Shown: one piece after another, positions 17,127-28,745 of the stretch
How positions within the stretch are numbered: the stretch's first letter is position 1
How the letters are laid out: each line of letters starts with the position of its first letter
NCBI GenBank assembly: GCA_937775295.1
Contig: CALKBZ010000043.1
Location: 1 to 56,444, forward strand
Reading direction: 5' to 3'
Source: an uncultured Opitutales bacterium
GTDB lineage: Bacteria; Verrucomicrobiota; Verrucomicrobiia; Opitutales; Coraliomargaritaceae
DNA: 56,444 bases
The notes under the pieces: generated by a model
What the model saw: only the letters and a program-made list of their open reading frames with translations
What the model was told of the DNA's origin: nothing
Databases searched by the model: none
Position numbers and translations under genes: made by a program

Positions 17127-17324
17127 ATGAACCGCAAAGAAACTACTACACGCAAAGGATTTTTAAAACGGGCAAGTCTGGCATTTGTCGGGGCGTTTGC
17201 GCTGACTCGTACAGTTAGTTCTGAACCGAAGCGTGGATCCTCTAATCTTGCCTCTCCTACGACGCCGCGCGCGATGTCTCGGATTCGATCTGCTAAGGGA
17301 GCAGTTGAACGTAAAACCGTCTAA
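17127..17324 (+). CDS. Small Tat-signal-like peptide preceding the ACIII operon
   Basis: A 65-aa protein with a Tat-like N-terminus, TTRKGFLKRASLAFVGAFAL, where the usual twin Arg is Arg-Lys. It is followed by a short basic tail ending RIRSAKGAVERKTV. It resembles in layout the tiny Tat-targeted proteins found beside formate dehydrogenase genes. It lies 33 bp before actA and on the same strand, so it may be co-transcribed and serve complex assembly; this is inference. It could also be a remnant of a larger exported protein. Confidence 0.55.
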   Translation: MNRKETTTRKGFLKRASLAFVGAFALTRTVSSEPKRGSSNLASPTTPRAMSRIRSAKGAVERKTV

Positions 17325-17357
17325 TTTAGACGTCTATAACTTCTTATTATATAAGCG

Positions 17358-18011
17358 ATGGCGAACGTATTTCCGAGGTGGGTCAACACGATCCCTATTA
17401 AAGTAATCGTAGCACTAGTGCTAACCGTGACTGCAGTTGTTCTGGGGATTACTTATTATGCAACTCCCAAGTATACTCGGGTAGGCTACGCACCGACCCA
17501 GCCTGTGCCTTTCAGTCACGCTCTGCATGCCGGGCAGCTTGAGATGGATTGCCGTTACTGTCACACATTTGTGGACCGTTCTGAGCACTCCAACGTGCCG
17601 GCTACCAGTGTGTGCATGTCCTGTCACAGTATGGTGCGTAAAGATGATCCGATACTGGCCTCAGTGCGTGAAAGCTATGATTCTGGTGAGCCGATCCCTT
17701 GGGTCCGTGTCCACAAGACGCCTGACTACGTTTACTTCAATCATGCTGTGCACGTAAACCGGGGAATCAGCTGCGTTGAATGTCACGGCCGCGTGGATCA
17801 GATGGAAGTCGTCGAGCATGCTAAGTCATTCAGTATGAGTTTTTGCATGGACTGCCACCGTAACCCTGAAGACAGTATCCGCCCTGTGGATGAAGTTTAC
17901 AACCTTGGTTGGGAACGTCCTGATACAGAGGAATTTAAAAAAGAAGCTGTCGGCTTCGTTCACGACTGGAAGGTCAATCCCCCGCAAAGCTGCTCAGGCT
18001 GCCACCGTTAA
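17358..18011 (+). CDS. actA: Alternative complex III subunit A, pentahaem cytochrome c
   Basis: A 217-aa protein with one N-terminal membrane helix (about residues 13-33) and five CxxCH haem sites: CRYCH 65-69, CMSCH 86-90, CVECH 139-143, CMDCH 163-167 and CSGCH 212-216. This is the pattern of ActA, the periplasmic electron-exit subunit of the quinol:cytochrome c/HiPIP oxidoreductase. It starts the act gene series in canonical order. Confidence 0.95.
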   Translation: MANVFPRWVNTIPIKVIVALVLTVTAVVLGITYYATPKYTRVGYAPTQPVPFSHALHAGQLEMDCRYCHTFVDRSEHSNVPATSVCMSCHSMVRKDDPILASVRESYDSGEPIPWVRVHKTPDYVYFNHAVHVNRGISCVECHGRVDQMEVVEHAKSFSMSFCMDCHRNPEDSIRPVDEVYNLGWERPDTEEFKKEAVGFVHDWKVNPPQSCSGCHR

Positions 18012-18028
18012 TCGCACCCTTTTAGATA

Positions 18029-21000
18029 ATGAAGAACTCTGAATTCTCAGGCCCACGTTACTGGAAAAGCCTCGACGATCTAGCGGAAACTCCCGCGTTT
18101 ACAGATTGGGTCGAGCGCGAATTCCCCGCCGGCGCTTCCGATATGGAAGGTGTCAACCGTCGTCACTTCATGAAAGTGATGGCTGCATCCTTTGGTCTTG
18201 CTGGCCTAGGTATGACAGGTTGCCGTCGTCCAGAACAAAATATACTGCCTTACTCCAAGCAGCCTGAGAATGTGATTCCAGGTGTGCCGGTCTATTACAC
18301 CTCCTCGATGCCGAGTGCACGTGATAATGTGCCAGTGATCGTTGAGACCCATACAGGTCGTCCAACCAAGATTGAGGGTAACCCAAGCTTTACGCCTTAC
18401 GGCGGTGGGACGACTGTTTATACACAGGCGAGCATCTTGGATCTGTATGATCCAGACCGTGCGACCAAGAGTAAACAGGGGGGAGTGACGCTTTCTCCTG
18501 CTGCTGTTCGCGATCGCCTCGAAGCAATTCGCAAAGCACATGGCGCACATCAAGGCAAGGGCCTCGTTTTTCTCGCCGAGCCGAGCACATCGCCAAGTCG
18601 AGCTGCATTGGTTAAGCAAATCAAGCAGGCCTTCCCGCTGGCGACTTGGACAGAGAATACCGCAATCGATCATAGCACTTCCGAGCAAGCTGCGCTAGCA
18701 GTATTTGGCAAGTCACTGCGCGCACTTCCTGAATTTATAAAAGTGCAACGAGTCCTCGCACTCGACGCGGAGTTCCTCAACAATACCGATGGTTCTTTGA
18801 GCCAAGCACGCGACTTCATTAAGACTCGTAAGGTCAATTCTTCGAAGGATGCGAGCAAGATGAGCCGCCTCTACTCGGTCGAGAGTACGTTGACATCGAC
18901 TGGCTCGATGGCCGATCACCGTCTCCGTCTCAGCTCTAGCCAGATGGGCGCATTTATCGCTCAAGTCGGTGCGGCAATTCTGGAAAAGAAGCATGTTGGT
19001 GGTCCTTTGGCTGCTGAACTGGCGAAGGTCGGTGCTTCACTTAAGGTCGACGCTCAATGGGTCGAAGCTTGCGCGACGGACTTGGTTGATCATGCCGGCC
19101 ACTCGATCATCATCGCGGGTGAGCATCTTCCAAAGGCGGTCCATGCGATCGTCATTGCTATTAACGAAGCACTTTCTGCTCCGATCAACTACGTCGAAGT
19201 GTCCCCTGCAGAACAGGGCATCGCAGTTGCCGCAGCCCGCCTGAATCAAGGTGATGTCGAGACACTTGTTATCCTTGGAGGTAACCCAGTCTATGACGCA
19301 CCGATTGATTTGAACTGGTCCGAAGCTCAAGCAAAAGCAACTGAGAGCATCTACATCGGTGGTTCGATCAACGAAACTTCTGAGGCCGCAAACCTCTTCA
19401 TTGCACGCTCCCATTACTTAGAGTCTTGGGGCGATGGTCGCACATTCAATGGCACATTGGTTGCGGTGCAGCCAATGATTGAGCCGCTGTTTGATACTTT
19501 TAATGACTTGGAAGTACTAGCCCGCCTCGCAGGTGCGACCGTTACTGATGGTTACTCGATCGCACAAGCGACATTCGCGACCTTGGGTGGTAGCGATTAT
19601 AGCAAATTCCTCAGTGACGGTGTGCTCGAAGGTTCTGCTTACAAGGCACTATCTCCTGAGATCGATTTCGCCGCTGTTAAGGTGGACGGCTTGACTGCTT
19701 ACGAACTTAGCACTGATAAGCTCGAAGTTCGTTTCGCTCCGAGTTCACACGCTTACGATGGTAGCTTCGCCAACAATGGTTGGATGATGGAGTGTCCGGA
19801 TCCAATTACCAAGTTAACTTGGGATAATGCGATCCAGATCAGCCCAACACTGGCGAAAGAACTCGAAAATGCTCAAGACATTCAGATCTTCCCGACCAAG
19901 AAGCTCATGAATAAGGACAGTAAGTTCTTTAAGGCTGCTAAGGGCACACTTCAAACCAACAAAGCGAAATTTCGCCGCGGTAAGGAAGAAGCGGTTGTCG
20001 TCGAATTGACTGTTAACGGCGTTACGATTGAAGCACCGATCCATGTTGTCCCAGGTCTTGCAAACTACACCGTGGTGCTGCCATTGGGTCTGGGCCGTAA
20101 GGTTGTCGGTCGCGTTGGTCAAGGTGTTGGGTTCGATGCCTACGCCGTCCGTACCAGTGGTAGCCTTGGTTTCGCACTCGGTGCCTCTATCAAGCTGACT
20201 GAGAAAACATACCACCTCGCGAATACTCAAGAGCACTGGTCGATGGAAGGCCGCGCACTGGTTCGCGAGAACACAGCTGCGGGTTATGCTGAAACACCTG
20301 ATTTCGCTAATAAGATGGGTGTCGAGTCACACGCTCCAGCGAACTACGCGAAAGATGCCGGTAAATCACTTCAAGAGAAGTCGATCAACCAGTACCGTGG
20401 TAACTCCGCTTATGAGCACCCTGCATTCTCAAAGCCACTGCCGAACGTAAAAGTGTGGAAGGACAACGAAGATAAATTCCCGATCCCGCAGCAGTGGGGG
20501 ATGGCGATTGATTTGAATAGTTGCATCGGTTGCACGGCTTGTGTCGTTGCCTGCCAAAGTGAAAATAATGTGCCAATCGTCGGTAAAGATCAGGTCCTTC
20601 GTGGACGTGAGATGCACTGGATGCGTGTTGACCGTTATTTCTCAGCGGAGAAATACGATCAGACTGAAGTGCCAGACGACGTTCAAGTGTCCTTTATGGG
20701 CATGATGTGTCAGCATTGTGAAAATGCACCGTGTGAGCAGGTTTGCCCTGTGAATGCAACCGTGCATGATTCTTCCGGCCTCAATACCATGGCTTACAAC
20801 CGTTGCGTCGGCACCCGCTATTGTGCGAATAATTGCCCGTATAAGGTGCGTCGCTTTAATTTCTTTGATTGGAACAAGCGTCAAATCGGTGAATTTTACA
20901 AAGGCCCACTCGGTCCTGTCGATGAGCCAGAACTTGAGAAGATGCAGGCTAATCCAAATGTCACTGTGCGCATGCGCGGTGTCATGGAAAAGTGCACATT

Positions 21001-21451
21001 CTGCACGCAGCGTATCGAATCTGCCAAGATTGAGCAAAAGCGTCTCGCGGGTGCTTCTGGTAACATTCGCGTCCCGGATGGTAATATTAAGGTGGCTTGC
21101 CAACAGGCTTGCCCAACGGATGCCATCACCTTTGGTGACATCTCGGATGCTGAATCTGAAGTCTCTAAGATGAAGGCAAGTGACCGTAACTACTCGGTGC
21201 TTGGTTACCTGAATGCACGACCTCGCACCACTTACTTGGCCCGTTTGCGTAATCCGAATCCTAAAATGCCGGATGCTTACAAAAAACCATACGCCTACGC
21301 TCAATACGACGAGCGCTATGGACATGGTAGTCATAGTGACGACCACGGTGGCGATCACGGTGCAAGCCACGATTCCCATGCCGCACCTGCGGATAGTGAT
21401 CACGGTCACGATCATTCCTCCCACTCTGAAGAAGCGCATCCCGCTCACTAA
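18029..21451 (+). CDS. actB: Alternative complex III subunit B, molybdopterin-like and Fe-S fusion
   Basis: A 1140-aa protein. A Tat-type motif NRRHFMK (43-49) is followed by a hydrophobic run and Cys65 in GMTGC, possibly a lipid-anchored cysteine. Residues ~80-800 resemble the molybdopterin-oxidoreductase fold, which in ActB holds no molybdenum. Residues ~830-1035 hold ferredoxin-type cysteine clusters: [41 protein letters not shown] and CQQACP. The last ~45 residues are an unusual His/Asp-rich tail. ActB carries electrons from quinol towards ActA and ActE. It is encoded between actA and actC with short gaps. Confidence 0.95.
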   Translation: MKNSEFSGPRYWKSLDDLAETPAFTDWVEREFPAGASDMEGVNRRHFMKVMAASFGLAGLGMTGCRRPEQNILPYSKQPENVIPGVPVYYTSSMPSARDNVPVIVETHTGRPTKIEGNPSFTPYGGGTTVYTQASILDLYDPDRATKSKQGGVTLSPAAVRDRLEAIRKAHGAHQGKGLVFLAEPSTSPSRAALVKQIKQAFPLATWTENTAIDHSTSEQAALAVFGKSLRALPEFIKVQRVLALDAEFLNNTDGSLSQARDFIKTRKVNSSKDASKMSRLYSVESTLTSTGSMADHRLRLSSSQMGAFIAQVGAAILEKKHVGGPLAAELAKVGASLKVDAQWVEACATDLVDHAGHSIIIAGEHLPKAVHAIVIAINEALSAPINYVEVSPAEQGIAVAAARLNQGDVETLVILGGNPVYDAPIDLNWSEAQAKATESIYIGGSINETSEAANLFIARSHYLESWGDGRTFNGTLVAVQPMIEPLFDTFNDLEVLARLAGATVTDGYSIAQATFATLGGSDYSKFLSDGVLEGSAYKALSPEIDFAAVKVDGLTAYELSTDKLEVRFAPSSHAYDGSFANNGWMMECPDPITKLTWDNAIQISPTLAKELENAQDIQIFPTKKLMNKDSKFFKAAKGTLQTNKAKFRRGKEEAVVVELTVNGVTIEAPIHVVPGLANYTVVLPLGLGRKVVGRVGQGVGFDAYAVRTSGSLGFALGASIKLTEKTYHLANTQEHWSMEGRALVRENTAAGYAETPDFANKMGVESHAPANYAKDAGKSLQEKSINQYRGNSAYEHPAFSKPLPNVKVWKDNEDKFPIPQQWGMAIDLNSCIGCTACVVACQSENNVPIVGKDQVLRGREMHWMRVDRYFSAEKYDQTEVPDDVQVSFMGMMCQHCENAPCEQVCPVNATVHDSSGLNTMAYNRCVGTRYCANNCPYKVRRFNFFDWNKRQIGEFYKGPLGPVDEPELEKMQANPNVTVRMRGVMEKCTFCTQRIESAKIEQKRLAGASGNIRVPDGNIKVACQQACPTDAITFGDISDAESEVSKMKASDRNYSVLGYLNARPRTTYLARLRNPNPKMPDAYKKPYAYAQYDERYGHGSHSDDHGGDHGASHDSHAAPADSDHGHDHSSHSEEAHPAH

Positions 21452-21474
21452 TTTCTAACTGCGAACCTATTAAA

Positions 21475-22973
<1,499 letters not shown>

Positions 22974-22974
<1 letters not shown>

Positions 22975-23510
22975 TGTCTGAATCTGAAACACACGGAATT
23001 CTCGCGACTTTCCCCAACACCGCTGCTTTCTTCCATGCCGCGGAAAAAGTGAGGGATGCTGGTTACAAAAAATGGGATACTTATTCATCGTTCCCGGTTC
23101 ACGGCATGCCTGCCGCGCAAGGTCAGGGGCGCTCGAAGGTGCCAATATTCACCTTTTGTGGTGGTATCATGGGTTTCTTTATCGGCATCCTGATCGTCTG
23201 GTACATGAATGCCTATAATTATCCGCTCATCGTCGGTGGTCAGCCTTTCTTCAGTTTGGTTTACCCATTCCCGATTATGTATGAGTTGACCATCCTGTTG
23301 TCGGCTTTCGGCACACTCGGTGGTATGTTTATCACAAATTTGCTGCCTCAGCACTATAACCCTCTTTTCAATAACGAAAAGTTCCTAGAGGTCTCTGGTG
23401 AACGTCTCATCATCGCTATTGAAGCGCGAGATTCGAAGTTTGATCTCGTCGCCACACGTCAATTCCTAGAGCAAATTGGTGGAACCGACATCGAGGAGGT
23501 CTCAGCGTAG
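22974..23510 (+). CDS. actD: Alternative complex III subunit D (DUF3341)
   Basis: A 178-aa protein of the DUF3341/ActD family. A soluble N-terminal part ([24 protein letters not shown]) is followed by two membrane helices (about 60-80 and 98-122). It is a structural subunit of ACIII beside ActC and ActF. The start overlaps the actC stop by one base. Confidence 0.93.
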
Positions 23511-23519
23511 AACAGTATC

Positions 23520-24173
23520 ATGCGTATCTTTTTAGCACTCTATGTTTTTGCGATCGTAGCAACGGTGTCGATTCTCGGCTTCCGCGGCTCGAACAGCACA
23601 AAACCACCACTCGAAGTCTTCTCAGACATGGATCGTCAAGCGCGCTATAAGCCGCAGGCCGAAAACGAGTTTTTTGGTGACGGTCGTAATGATCGGCCTG
23701 TACCAGCAAAGACGGTTGCCCGTGGTGATTACTTCAATCAAGCAGAGGTGTTCTCTGCTGGGTTCGAAGATAAGACACTCGGCGACACGGCTTTCAATGA
23801 AGGTAAGGAGGCTGATGACTCGTTCGTTAAGACTATACCGCTCGAAGTGAGCCACGCGCTCATGGCTCAAGGCAAGGCAAAGTATGATATTTTTTGTACC
23901 GTCTGTCACGGTTCAGCTGGTGATGGTAATGGGGTGACTAAGCCATATGGCGTGCTCGCAGCGAGCTACCACAACGATCGGCTTCGCGGTGTTGAAGATG
24001 GCTACATCTACGACGTTATCACCAACGGTAAGGGGCTCATGCTTGCTTTGGATGGTAGTATTACTCCCGAAGAACGCTGGGCGATTGTCCTTTATGTTCG
24101 GGCACTGCAACGCTCACAACACGCTAACGCTGAGGATCTCTCCGAAGCACAACGCACAGAGTTAGGATTTTAA
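23520..24173 (+). CDS. actE: Alternative complex III subunit E, mono-haem cytochrome c
   Basis: A 217-aa protein with an N-terminal hydrophobic helix (residues 3-21) and a c-type domain: CTVCHG with Cys126, Cys129 and His130, and a possible Met ligand in GKGLMLAL. There is no Cys after the hydrophobic stretch, so the anchor is a helix, not a lipid. ActE is the likely donor to the next carrier or terminal oxidase. It sits in canonical order between actD and actF. Confidence 0.93.
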   Translation: MRIFLALYVFAIVATVSILGFRGSNSTKPPLEVFSDMDRQARYKPQAENEFFGDGRNDRPVPAKTVARGDYFNQAEVFSAGFEDKTLGDTAFNEGKEADDSFVKTIPLEVSHALMAQGKAKYDIFCTVCHGSAGDGNGVTKPYGVLAASYHNDRLRGVEDGYIYDVITNGKGLMLALDGSITPEERWAIVLYVRALQRSQHANAEDLSEAQRTELGF

Positions 24174-24177
24174 TACT

Positions 24178-25452
24178 ATGAGTTCGGACGCACATCACGC
24201 TCAAGCTAACAAAGTCGGGAGTATCGCTCTCATTGTTGGTCTCATCGGCATCGCACTGGCTGCGGTTGGCTTAATACAAGGTTGGAACGAAAGCGACGCA
24301 CGCCCATTTATGGGTTGGCTGCTGGGTATCGGTTTCTGGATGTCCATCGCCATCGGCATGACATTTCTAACTTTGATCTGGTATGTGTTCTACGCACGCT
24401 GGCCAGTTATCATTCGTCGTCAATGTGAGCACTGCATGGCAGTATTTCCATGGTTGCTGCTGCTCTTCCTGCCATTATTGGCAATCCCGCTTTTTCACGA
24501 GAATCCAGGTCTGCTCTGGAAATGGATGAGTGGACTCAATGAACTGCCTGGTCATGGTACTGTCGGTGAAGATGCGATCTACAATTGGAAGCAGCCTTAC
24601 CTGAACATAAATTTCTTTGTGGTCCGTGTGTTCGCCATCTTTGGTGTGTTCATTCTCATCACAAGCCTGCTGCGCAAGTGGTCGTTCGACACCGATAAAA
24701 CTGGTGATATCAAGAACACCACAAAAGCACATGCGCTGTCTTCAGTCGGACTCTTCATTTGTGCAGTTGCGATGTCGCTCGGTGCGATTGACTGGTTCAA
24801 ATCGCTCGAATACCACTGGTTCTCAACTATGTATGGAGTGTGGTTCTTCGCCGCATCTATGCGTGCGGCACTGGCCATCTTAGTCATCTTGGTAGTGGTG
24901 CTTGCATCGAAGGGCTACCTAAAAGGGATTTTGAATCAGGCGCACCGTTACGATCTGGGCTGCTTGATGCTGACATTTACCATCTTCTGGGCTTATATCA
25001 GCTTCTCTCAGTATTTCTTGATCTACAGTGCGAATATTCCGGAAGAAACCTTTTGGTATAATCTGCGCGAGATGAACTTCGATGGCACTACCAATTCTTG
25101 GTGGTGGGTGAGCATGGGCTTGATCTTTGGTCACTTCCTCACGCCGTTCCTCTGCTTACTTTGGTACAAGACCAAGACCGTTGTTTGGCGCACCGTAGCT
25201 ATCTCTGTCTGGATTCTGATTTTTCACCTAGTCGATCTCTACTGGAATATTATCCCCGGTAAGCTCGTCAACCCAGACGCTCACGCAGCGGGTTACTTGG
25301 TCCGCCAGTTTTCTGTATCTTGGGTGGATATCGCGTCGTTGGTTGGTATCGGTGGCATTTGCATCTACGCATTTTGTCGTAGCACCAAGAAAGCCGAGCC
25401 GATTCCTATTCGTGACCCTAATATTGCAATTTCCATCAACTACTCTGAGTAA
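24178..25452 (+). CDS. actF: Alternative complex III subunit F, NrfD-like membrane protein
   Basis: A 424-aa polytopic protein, the second NrfD-type subunit of ACIII, with about ten helices. Visible segments include the periplasmic SLEYHWFSTMYGVWFFAASM and the C-terminal VSWVDIASLVGIGGICIYAF. It is paralogous to ActC and completes the six-subunit complex. A 6-bp gap separates it from the small membrane protein that follows. Confidence 0.95.
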   Translation: MSSDAHHAQANKVGSIALIVGLIGIALAAVGLIQGWNESDARPFMGWLLGIGFWMSIAIGMTFLTLIWYVFYARWPVIIRRQCEHCMAVFPWLLLLFLPLLAIPLFHENPGLLWKWMSGLNELPGHGTVGEDAIYNWKQPYLNINFFVVRVFAIFGVFILITSLLRKWSFDTDKTGDIKNTTKAHALSSVGLFICAVAMSLGAIDWFKSLEYHWFSTMYGVWFFAASMRAALAILVILVVVLASKGYLKGILNQAHRYDLGCLMLTFTIFWAYISFSQYFLIYSANIPEETFWYNLREMNFDGTTNSWWWVSMGLIFGHFLTPFLCLLWYKTKTVVWRTVAISVWILIFHLVDLYWNIIPGKLVNPDAHAAGYLVRQFSVSWVDIASLVGIGGICIYAFCRSTKKAEPIPIRDPNIAISINYSE

Positions 25453-25458
25453 TTTAAG

Positions 25459-25749
25459 ATGTCTCAATCAGAATTATCTACAAGCAGTCGTCTGCTCTCA
25501 CTCGTCGGTATCATCGGCGCGATCCTAGCCTTCGCCGCGATTCTCTTCGTCGCTTACTTGCCTAGCCGTCCGGCTCCGATTGATCAGGCAGTTAATGAGG
25601 AGCGCCAAGCAAAGGCTGACCAAGCTCGCGCTGAAGGAGTGGCAAAGCTCATTGGTTTCGAAGTCATCGACGCAGAAGCCGGCACCGTTCGTATTCCAAT
25701 TGCGGATGCGATGGATTCGACCGTCGCGGCCTACAAGGCCACGAAGTAA
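25459..25749 (+). CDS. Small membrane protein between ACIII and the cbb3-like genes
   Basis: A 96-aa protein with one N-terminal helix (about residues 12-33), then the motif YLPSRPAPIDQAVNEER, a charged helix (AKADQARAEGVAKL) and a short C-terminal strand region. I do not recognise a named family. Its tight placement between actF and the ccoN-like gene suggests a small accessory or linker subunit joining the two complexes, comparable with extra ACIII subunits reported in some bacteria. Confidence 0.8.
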   Translation: MSQSELSTSSRLLSLVGIIGAILAFAAILFVAYLPSRPAPIDQAVNEERQAKADQARAEGVAKLIGFEVIDAEAGTVRIPIADAMDSTVAAYKATK

Positions 25750-25770
25750 TCACTCGAAGTATTTTTCTTA

Positions 25771-27240
25771 ATGAGCAACGCTCCCCATTCTAACTCTCAA
25801 TCCACTTCCACGGACTCCCATGTGCGCTCCGTGCTGAGTGAGATCGATGCGTCCATCCGGTTTCCGGCTCTATTCTTTGTGATCGCTGCAATCCTCTGGC
25901 TCGTTGTCGGTACAGGCTTGACGCTAATCACTGCCTTGCAGTCGTATCTGCCCAGTTTCATGTCTGGTAGCGAGTTCATTACTTACGGCCGTCTCTATCC
26001 TGCGGCGACCAATGCGATGCTGTTTGGCTGGGGGTGCAATGTGATCTTCGCAATCGGGCTTTGGATTATTTCTCGTTTGTCATTGGCTCCAATTCGTAGC
26101 GGCGGCATGTTGATTATCGCAGGCTTGTTTTGGAATTTCGGTCTAAATATCGGTATCCTTGGTATTCTTGCAGGCGATTTGAACGCGGCTGAGTTTTTGG
26201 AAATCCCTGGCTATGCAACACCGCTGCTATTGATTTCTTACGCGTTGATTGGTGCTTGGGGTATTCTAGCTTTTCGTGCTCGTCAAGGGAAGGGCGTGTA
26301 TGTCTCACAATGGTACATCCTCGCTGCGTTTTTCTGGTTTCCATGGATCTACATGATCGCTCAGTTCATGGTTGTTTGGTTTCCCGTGCGTGGCGTCGTG
26401 CAGTCGATTACTAGCAGCTGGTTTGCATACAGTTTCCAAAATCTGTGGCTCACGCCGATGGCTTTGGCGACTGCCTATTATGTAATCCCAAAGGTGATTG
26501 GTCGTCCGATTCATTCTTATGCGCTGGCCTTGCTCGGGTTTGTTTCTTTAGCGCTGCTTGGTAGCTGGACTGGTATGGTGCAGTTGATTGGTGGCCCAAT
26601 TCCTGTATGGATCAGTTCTGTAAGTATTGTCGCAGCGGTAACGATGGTCGTGCCTGTGATTACCGTGACACTTAATTTGTATCTTTCCGTGAAAGGTGAA
26701 CGTGCCGTAGTGTGGCGCAGCCCTGCGCTTCGATTCGTTATGTTTGGTGTGTTGTCTTACTTCTTTGCCAATATGGTGGGTTCGTTGATGGCCTTTCGAT
26801 CGGTCAACGTGATCACGCATTTTACGACTTTTTCCATCGGTCAAGACCAGCACGTGATTTATGCATTCTTCTCAATGGTGATGTTTGGTGGTCTATACTT
26901 TATGTTGCCTCGTTTAACTAAGCGTGAGTGGCCGTCCTCCCGTTTAATTTACTGCCATTTCTGGGGCAGTGCGTTCGGTATTACAATTGTCATTGTGTCA
27001 CTAATTGTTGGCGGTTGGCTTGCTGGTAATCAAATGAACGACGCTACGGTGCCGTTTTCAGATGTCGTTGAAAGCATGCTACCGTGGCTTATGATCCGTT
27101 CAATTGGTGTGGTCTGCCTAGCAATCGGCCATCTCGCCTTTATCATTAATTTCTTATGGATGCTATTCGCCACAGGCTTCATTCGTGCGAAACACGGTCC
27201 TACATTGCTTGATTCTGCCAACCAAGGGGGTGCAGCGTAA
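25771..27240 (+). CDS. cbb3-type oxidase subunit I-like protein lacking all metal ligands
   Basis: A 489-aa, ~12-helix protein that aligns along its length with CcoN/FixN ([41 protein letters not shown]). Every metal site is changed. The haem-b His in the RPLHTNA motif is Ala79. The CuB His in WYGHN is Tyr220. The CuB His pair in GPHH is Val270-Gln271. The cross-linked Tyr site is Gly264. The haem-b3 and haem-b His of GHVH are Gln358 and Gln360. A normal oxygen-reducing centre is therefore impossible. The frame is intact and the neighbouring c-type subunits keep their haem motifs, which argues for a maintained non-catalytic role. A 1-base overlap couples it to the next gene. Confidence 0.85.
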   Translation: MSNAPHSNSQSTSTDSHVRSVLSEIDASIRFPALFFVIAAILWLVVGTGLTLITALQSYLPSFMSGSEFITYGRLYPAATNAMLFGWGCNVIFAIGLWIISRLSLAPIRSGGMLIIAGLFWNFGLNIGILGILAGDLNAAEFLEIPGYATPLLLISYALIGAWGILAFRARQGKGVYVSQWYILAAFFWFPWIYMIAQFMVVWFPVRGVVQSITSSWFAYSFQNLWLTPMALATAYYVIPKVIGRPIHSYALALLGFVSLALLGSWTGMVQLIGGPIPVWISSVSIVAAVTMVVPVITVTLNLYLSVKGERAVVWRSPALRFVMFGVLSYFFANMVGSLMAFRSVNVITHFTTFSIGQDQHVIYAFFSMVMFGGLYFMLPRLTKREWPSSRLIYCHFWGSAFGITIVIVSLIVGGWLAGNQMNDATVPFSDVVESMLPWLMIRSIGVVCLAIGHLAFIINFLWMLFATGFIRAKHGPTLLDSANQGGAA

Positions 27241-27893
27241 TGAAAAATCTTCCGCTTCTTTTTTGTGGGATCCTTATCGCCTTGGCGTTCTCGTTTACGG
27301 GTCTGGTTCTCAGTAGTTATATTCAACTCGGTAGTTTGGCACAAACCACCGAGACTTTGGATGAAATCGGCAACTTCGTTGATGGTGATCCGCTCTATCC
27401 TGCGAAGATGTTAGGTTCAGCGCAGCAGGGCAAAGCAGTCTACATCGATTTAGGCTGTGTCTATTGCCACACGCAGCAAGTTCGTCGTGCTGGTTATGGT
27501 TCGGATATTGAACGTGATTGGGGCAAGCGGCATACTGTCGCACGCGACTATGTCACTCAGGGCTCCGTATTGCTCGGTCGCCAACGCACCGGCCCCGACC
27601 TAATGACGATCGGTGACCGTCAAAGCGATGCGAACTGGCACCACTTACTCCTCTACAATCCTAAGATTACATCGGTTGGAGTTTCGACCATGCCACAGTA
27701 TGCGTTTCTTTATGAAACTCGTGAGATCGAAGGCACTGCGTCTGCACATGCTTTGCAGTTTGATGCCGATTCGAATTACGCACCAGCGGCTGGATACGAA
27801 GTTGTCCCGACTGCTCGCGCGGAAGCTTTAGTTGAGTATTTGCTCAGCTTACAACTTAATTATAGCCTACCAGAGGCGCAGATTTCTGAATAA
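27240..27893 (+). CDS. CcoO-like membrane mono-haem cytochrome c
   Basis: A 217-aa protein with one N-terminal helix (about residues 5-25) and a c-type haem motif [10 protein letters not shown] (Cys73, Cys76, His77). The FixO/CcoO features [10 protein letters not shown] and the Met ligand [11 protein letters not shown] are kept. It is the usual partner of CcoN and carries electrons on the periplasmic side. Its preserved motifs contrast with the missing ligands in the subunit I homologue. The stop overlaps the start of the next gene by one base. Confidence 0.9.
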   Translation: MKNLPLLFCGILIALAFSFTGLVLSSYIQLGSLAQTTETLDEIGNFVDGDPLYPAKMLGSAQQGKAVYIDLGCVYCHTQQVRRAGYGSDIERDWGKRHTVARDYVTQGSVLLGRQRTGPDLMTIGDRQSDANWHHLLLYNPKITSVGVSTMPQYAFLYETREIEGTASAHALQFDADSNYAPAAGYEVVPTARAEALVEYLLSLQLNYSLPEAQISE

Positions 27894-28561
27894 TGAGCGA
27901 CGACCTCGACCAACACACTAAGGATAACGGCGATCAAGAGCCACAAGACGCCCTCATGCGTGAGCAAGAAGAGCCGAGCAACGGCTCTTCGCCAGTTCCG
28001 ATTTTTATTCTATTCCTCTTTGCCGCTCTTTGCTTCTGGGGCGGGGTGTATTTGATCCATTATGGCGGTTTTTTCCATAAGGATGCCTATACGTTCGATT
28101 TTAATCCGAATGCAGAAGTCGTTGTCGTTCAAGTATCATTGTTTGATCGTGGTGCGAAGATTTACAATGCGCAGTGTGCCGCTTGTCACCAAGCGACTGG
28201 CCTCGGTATCGCTGGAGCGTTTCCGCCAGTTGCAGGTTCGGAGTGGGTGACTGACCATCAAGAGAGCCTCGCTCGTATCTTGATCAACGGTCTAAATGGT
28301 CCGATCGTAGTCGCTGGTAAGCAATACAATGGTAACATGCCTGCCTTCGGCCCGAATGGTCTCAATCTTAAGCCATTAGAGATTGCTGGCGTCTTGACTT
28401 ATATCCGTCAGTCGTGGGGCAACCAAGCTTCCGTAATCACTGAAGAGACGATGACTACCTACATGGCTCAATACAGTTCACGCAGTAAACCTTGGACCGC
28501 TGAGGAGTTGGTCCTCGACCTGAGCCCCGAGCCAGTGTCCGAAGCATTTTCGGCAGAGTAA
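27893..28561 (+). CDS. CcoP-like mono-haem cytochrome c
   Basis: A 222-aa protein with an acidic N-terminus, one membrane helix (about residues 36-57) and a c-type domain CAACHQ (Cys95, Cys98, His99) with the Met ligand NGNMPAFG. Classical CcoP has two haem sites; only one is present here. It ends the operon, and a strong terminator follows. It probably forms a membrane-bound c-haem relay with the CcoO-like protein. Confidence 0.88.
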   Translation: MSDDLDQHTKDNGDQEPQDALMREQEEPSNGSSPVPIFILFLFAALCFWGGVYLIHYGGFFHKDAYTFDFNPNAEVVVVQVSLFDRGAKIYNAQCAACHQATGLGIAGAFPPVAGSEWVTDHQESLARILINGLNGPIVVAGKQYNGNMPAFGPNGLNLKPLEIAGVLTYIRQSWGNQASVITEETMTTYMAQYSSRSKPWTAEELVLDLSPEPVSEAFSAE

Positions 28562-28616
28562 GTGCCCATCGAAGCACCCACGGCTCACTCAATATTCAAG
28601 CTTTTCTATCGTTTTG

Positions 28617-28649
28617 GCCTCACGGGATTCATTCCTGTGGGGCTTTTTT
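28617..28649 (+). terminator. Rho-independent terminator of the ACIII operon
   Basis: A 10-bp stem (GCCTCACGGG / CCTGTGGGGC with two G-T pairs, 28617-28643) with a 7-nt loop is followed by six T. It lies 55 bp after the last respiratory gene. Confidence 0.9.
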
Positions 28650-28679
28650 GTGCTGCATCATCGATTAGTGGGAAAGGCT

Positions 28680-28745
28680 AAAGGAGGGAGGGCGACTCAC
28701 CCTCCTTTACAGCAACACAGGATCAATGTGGGCGAGTCGCCCACA
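28680..28745. repeat. Palindromic repeat pair at the truncated end of the ROK gene
   Basis: Two hairpins lie side by side: AAAGGAGGG / CCCTCCTTT (28680-28708) and a 9-bp arm palindrome TGTGGGCGA-G-TCGCCCACA (28727-28745). Related GGGAGGG...TCC elements occur near 36265-36340. The frame of the truncated kinase reads through this element to a stop, so it marks the deletion point. Confidence 0.7.

Noticed and set aside
20642-21448. Long minus-strand frame inside actB
   Set aside because: It is the antisense shadow of the well-supported Fe-S domain of ActB.
25771-28561. A functional cbb3 terminal oxidase
   Set aside because: Subunit I lacks all haem and CuB ligands, and the CcoP-like subunit has only one haem site.
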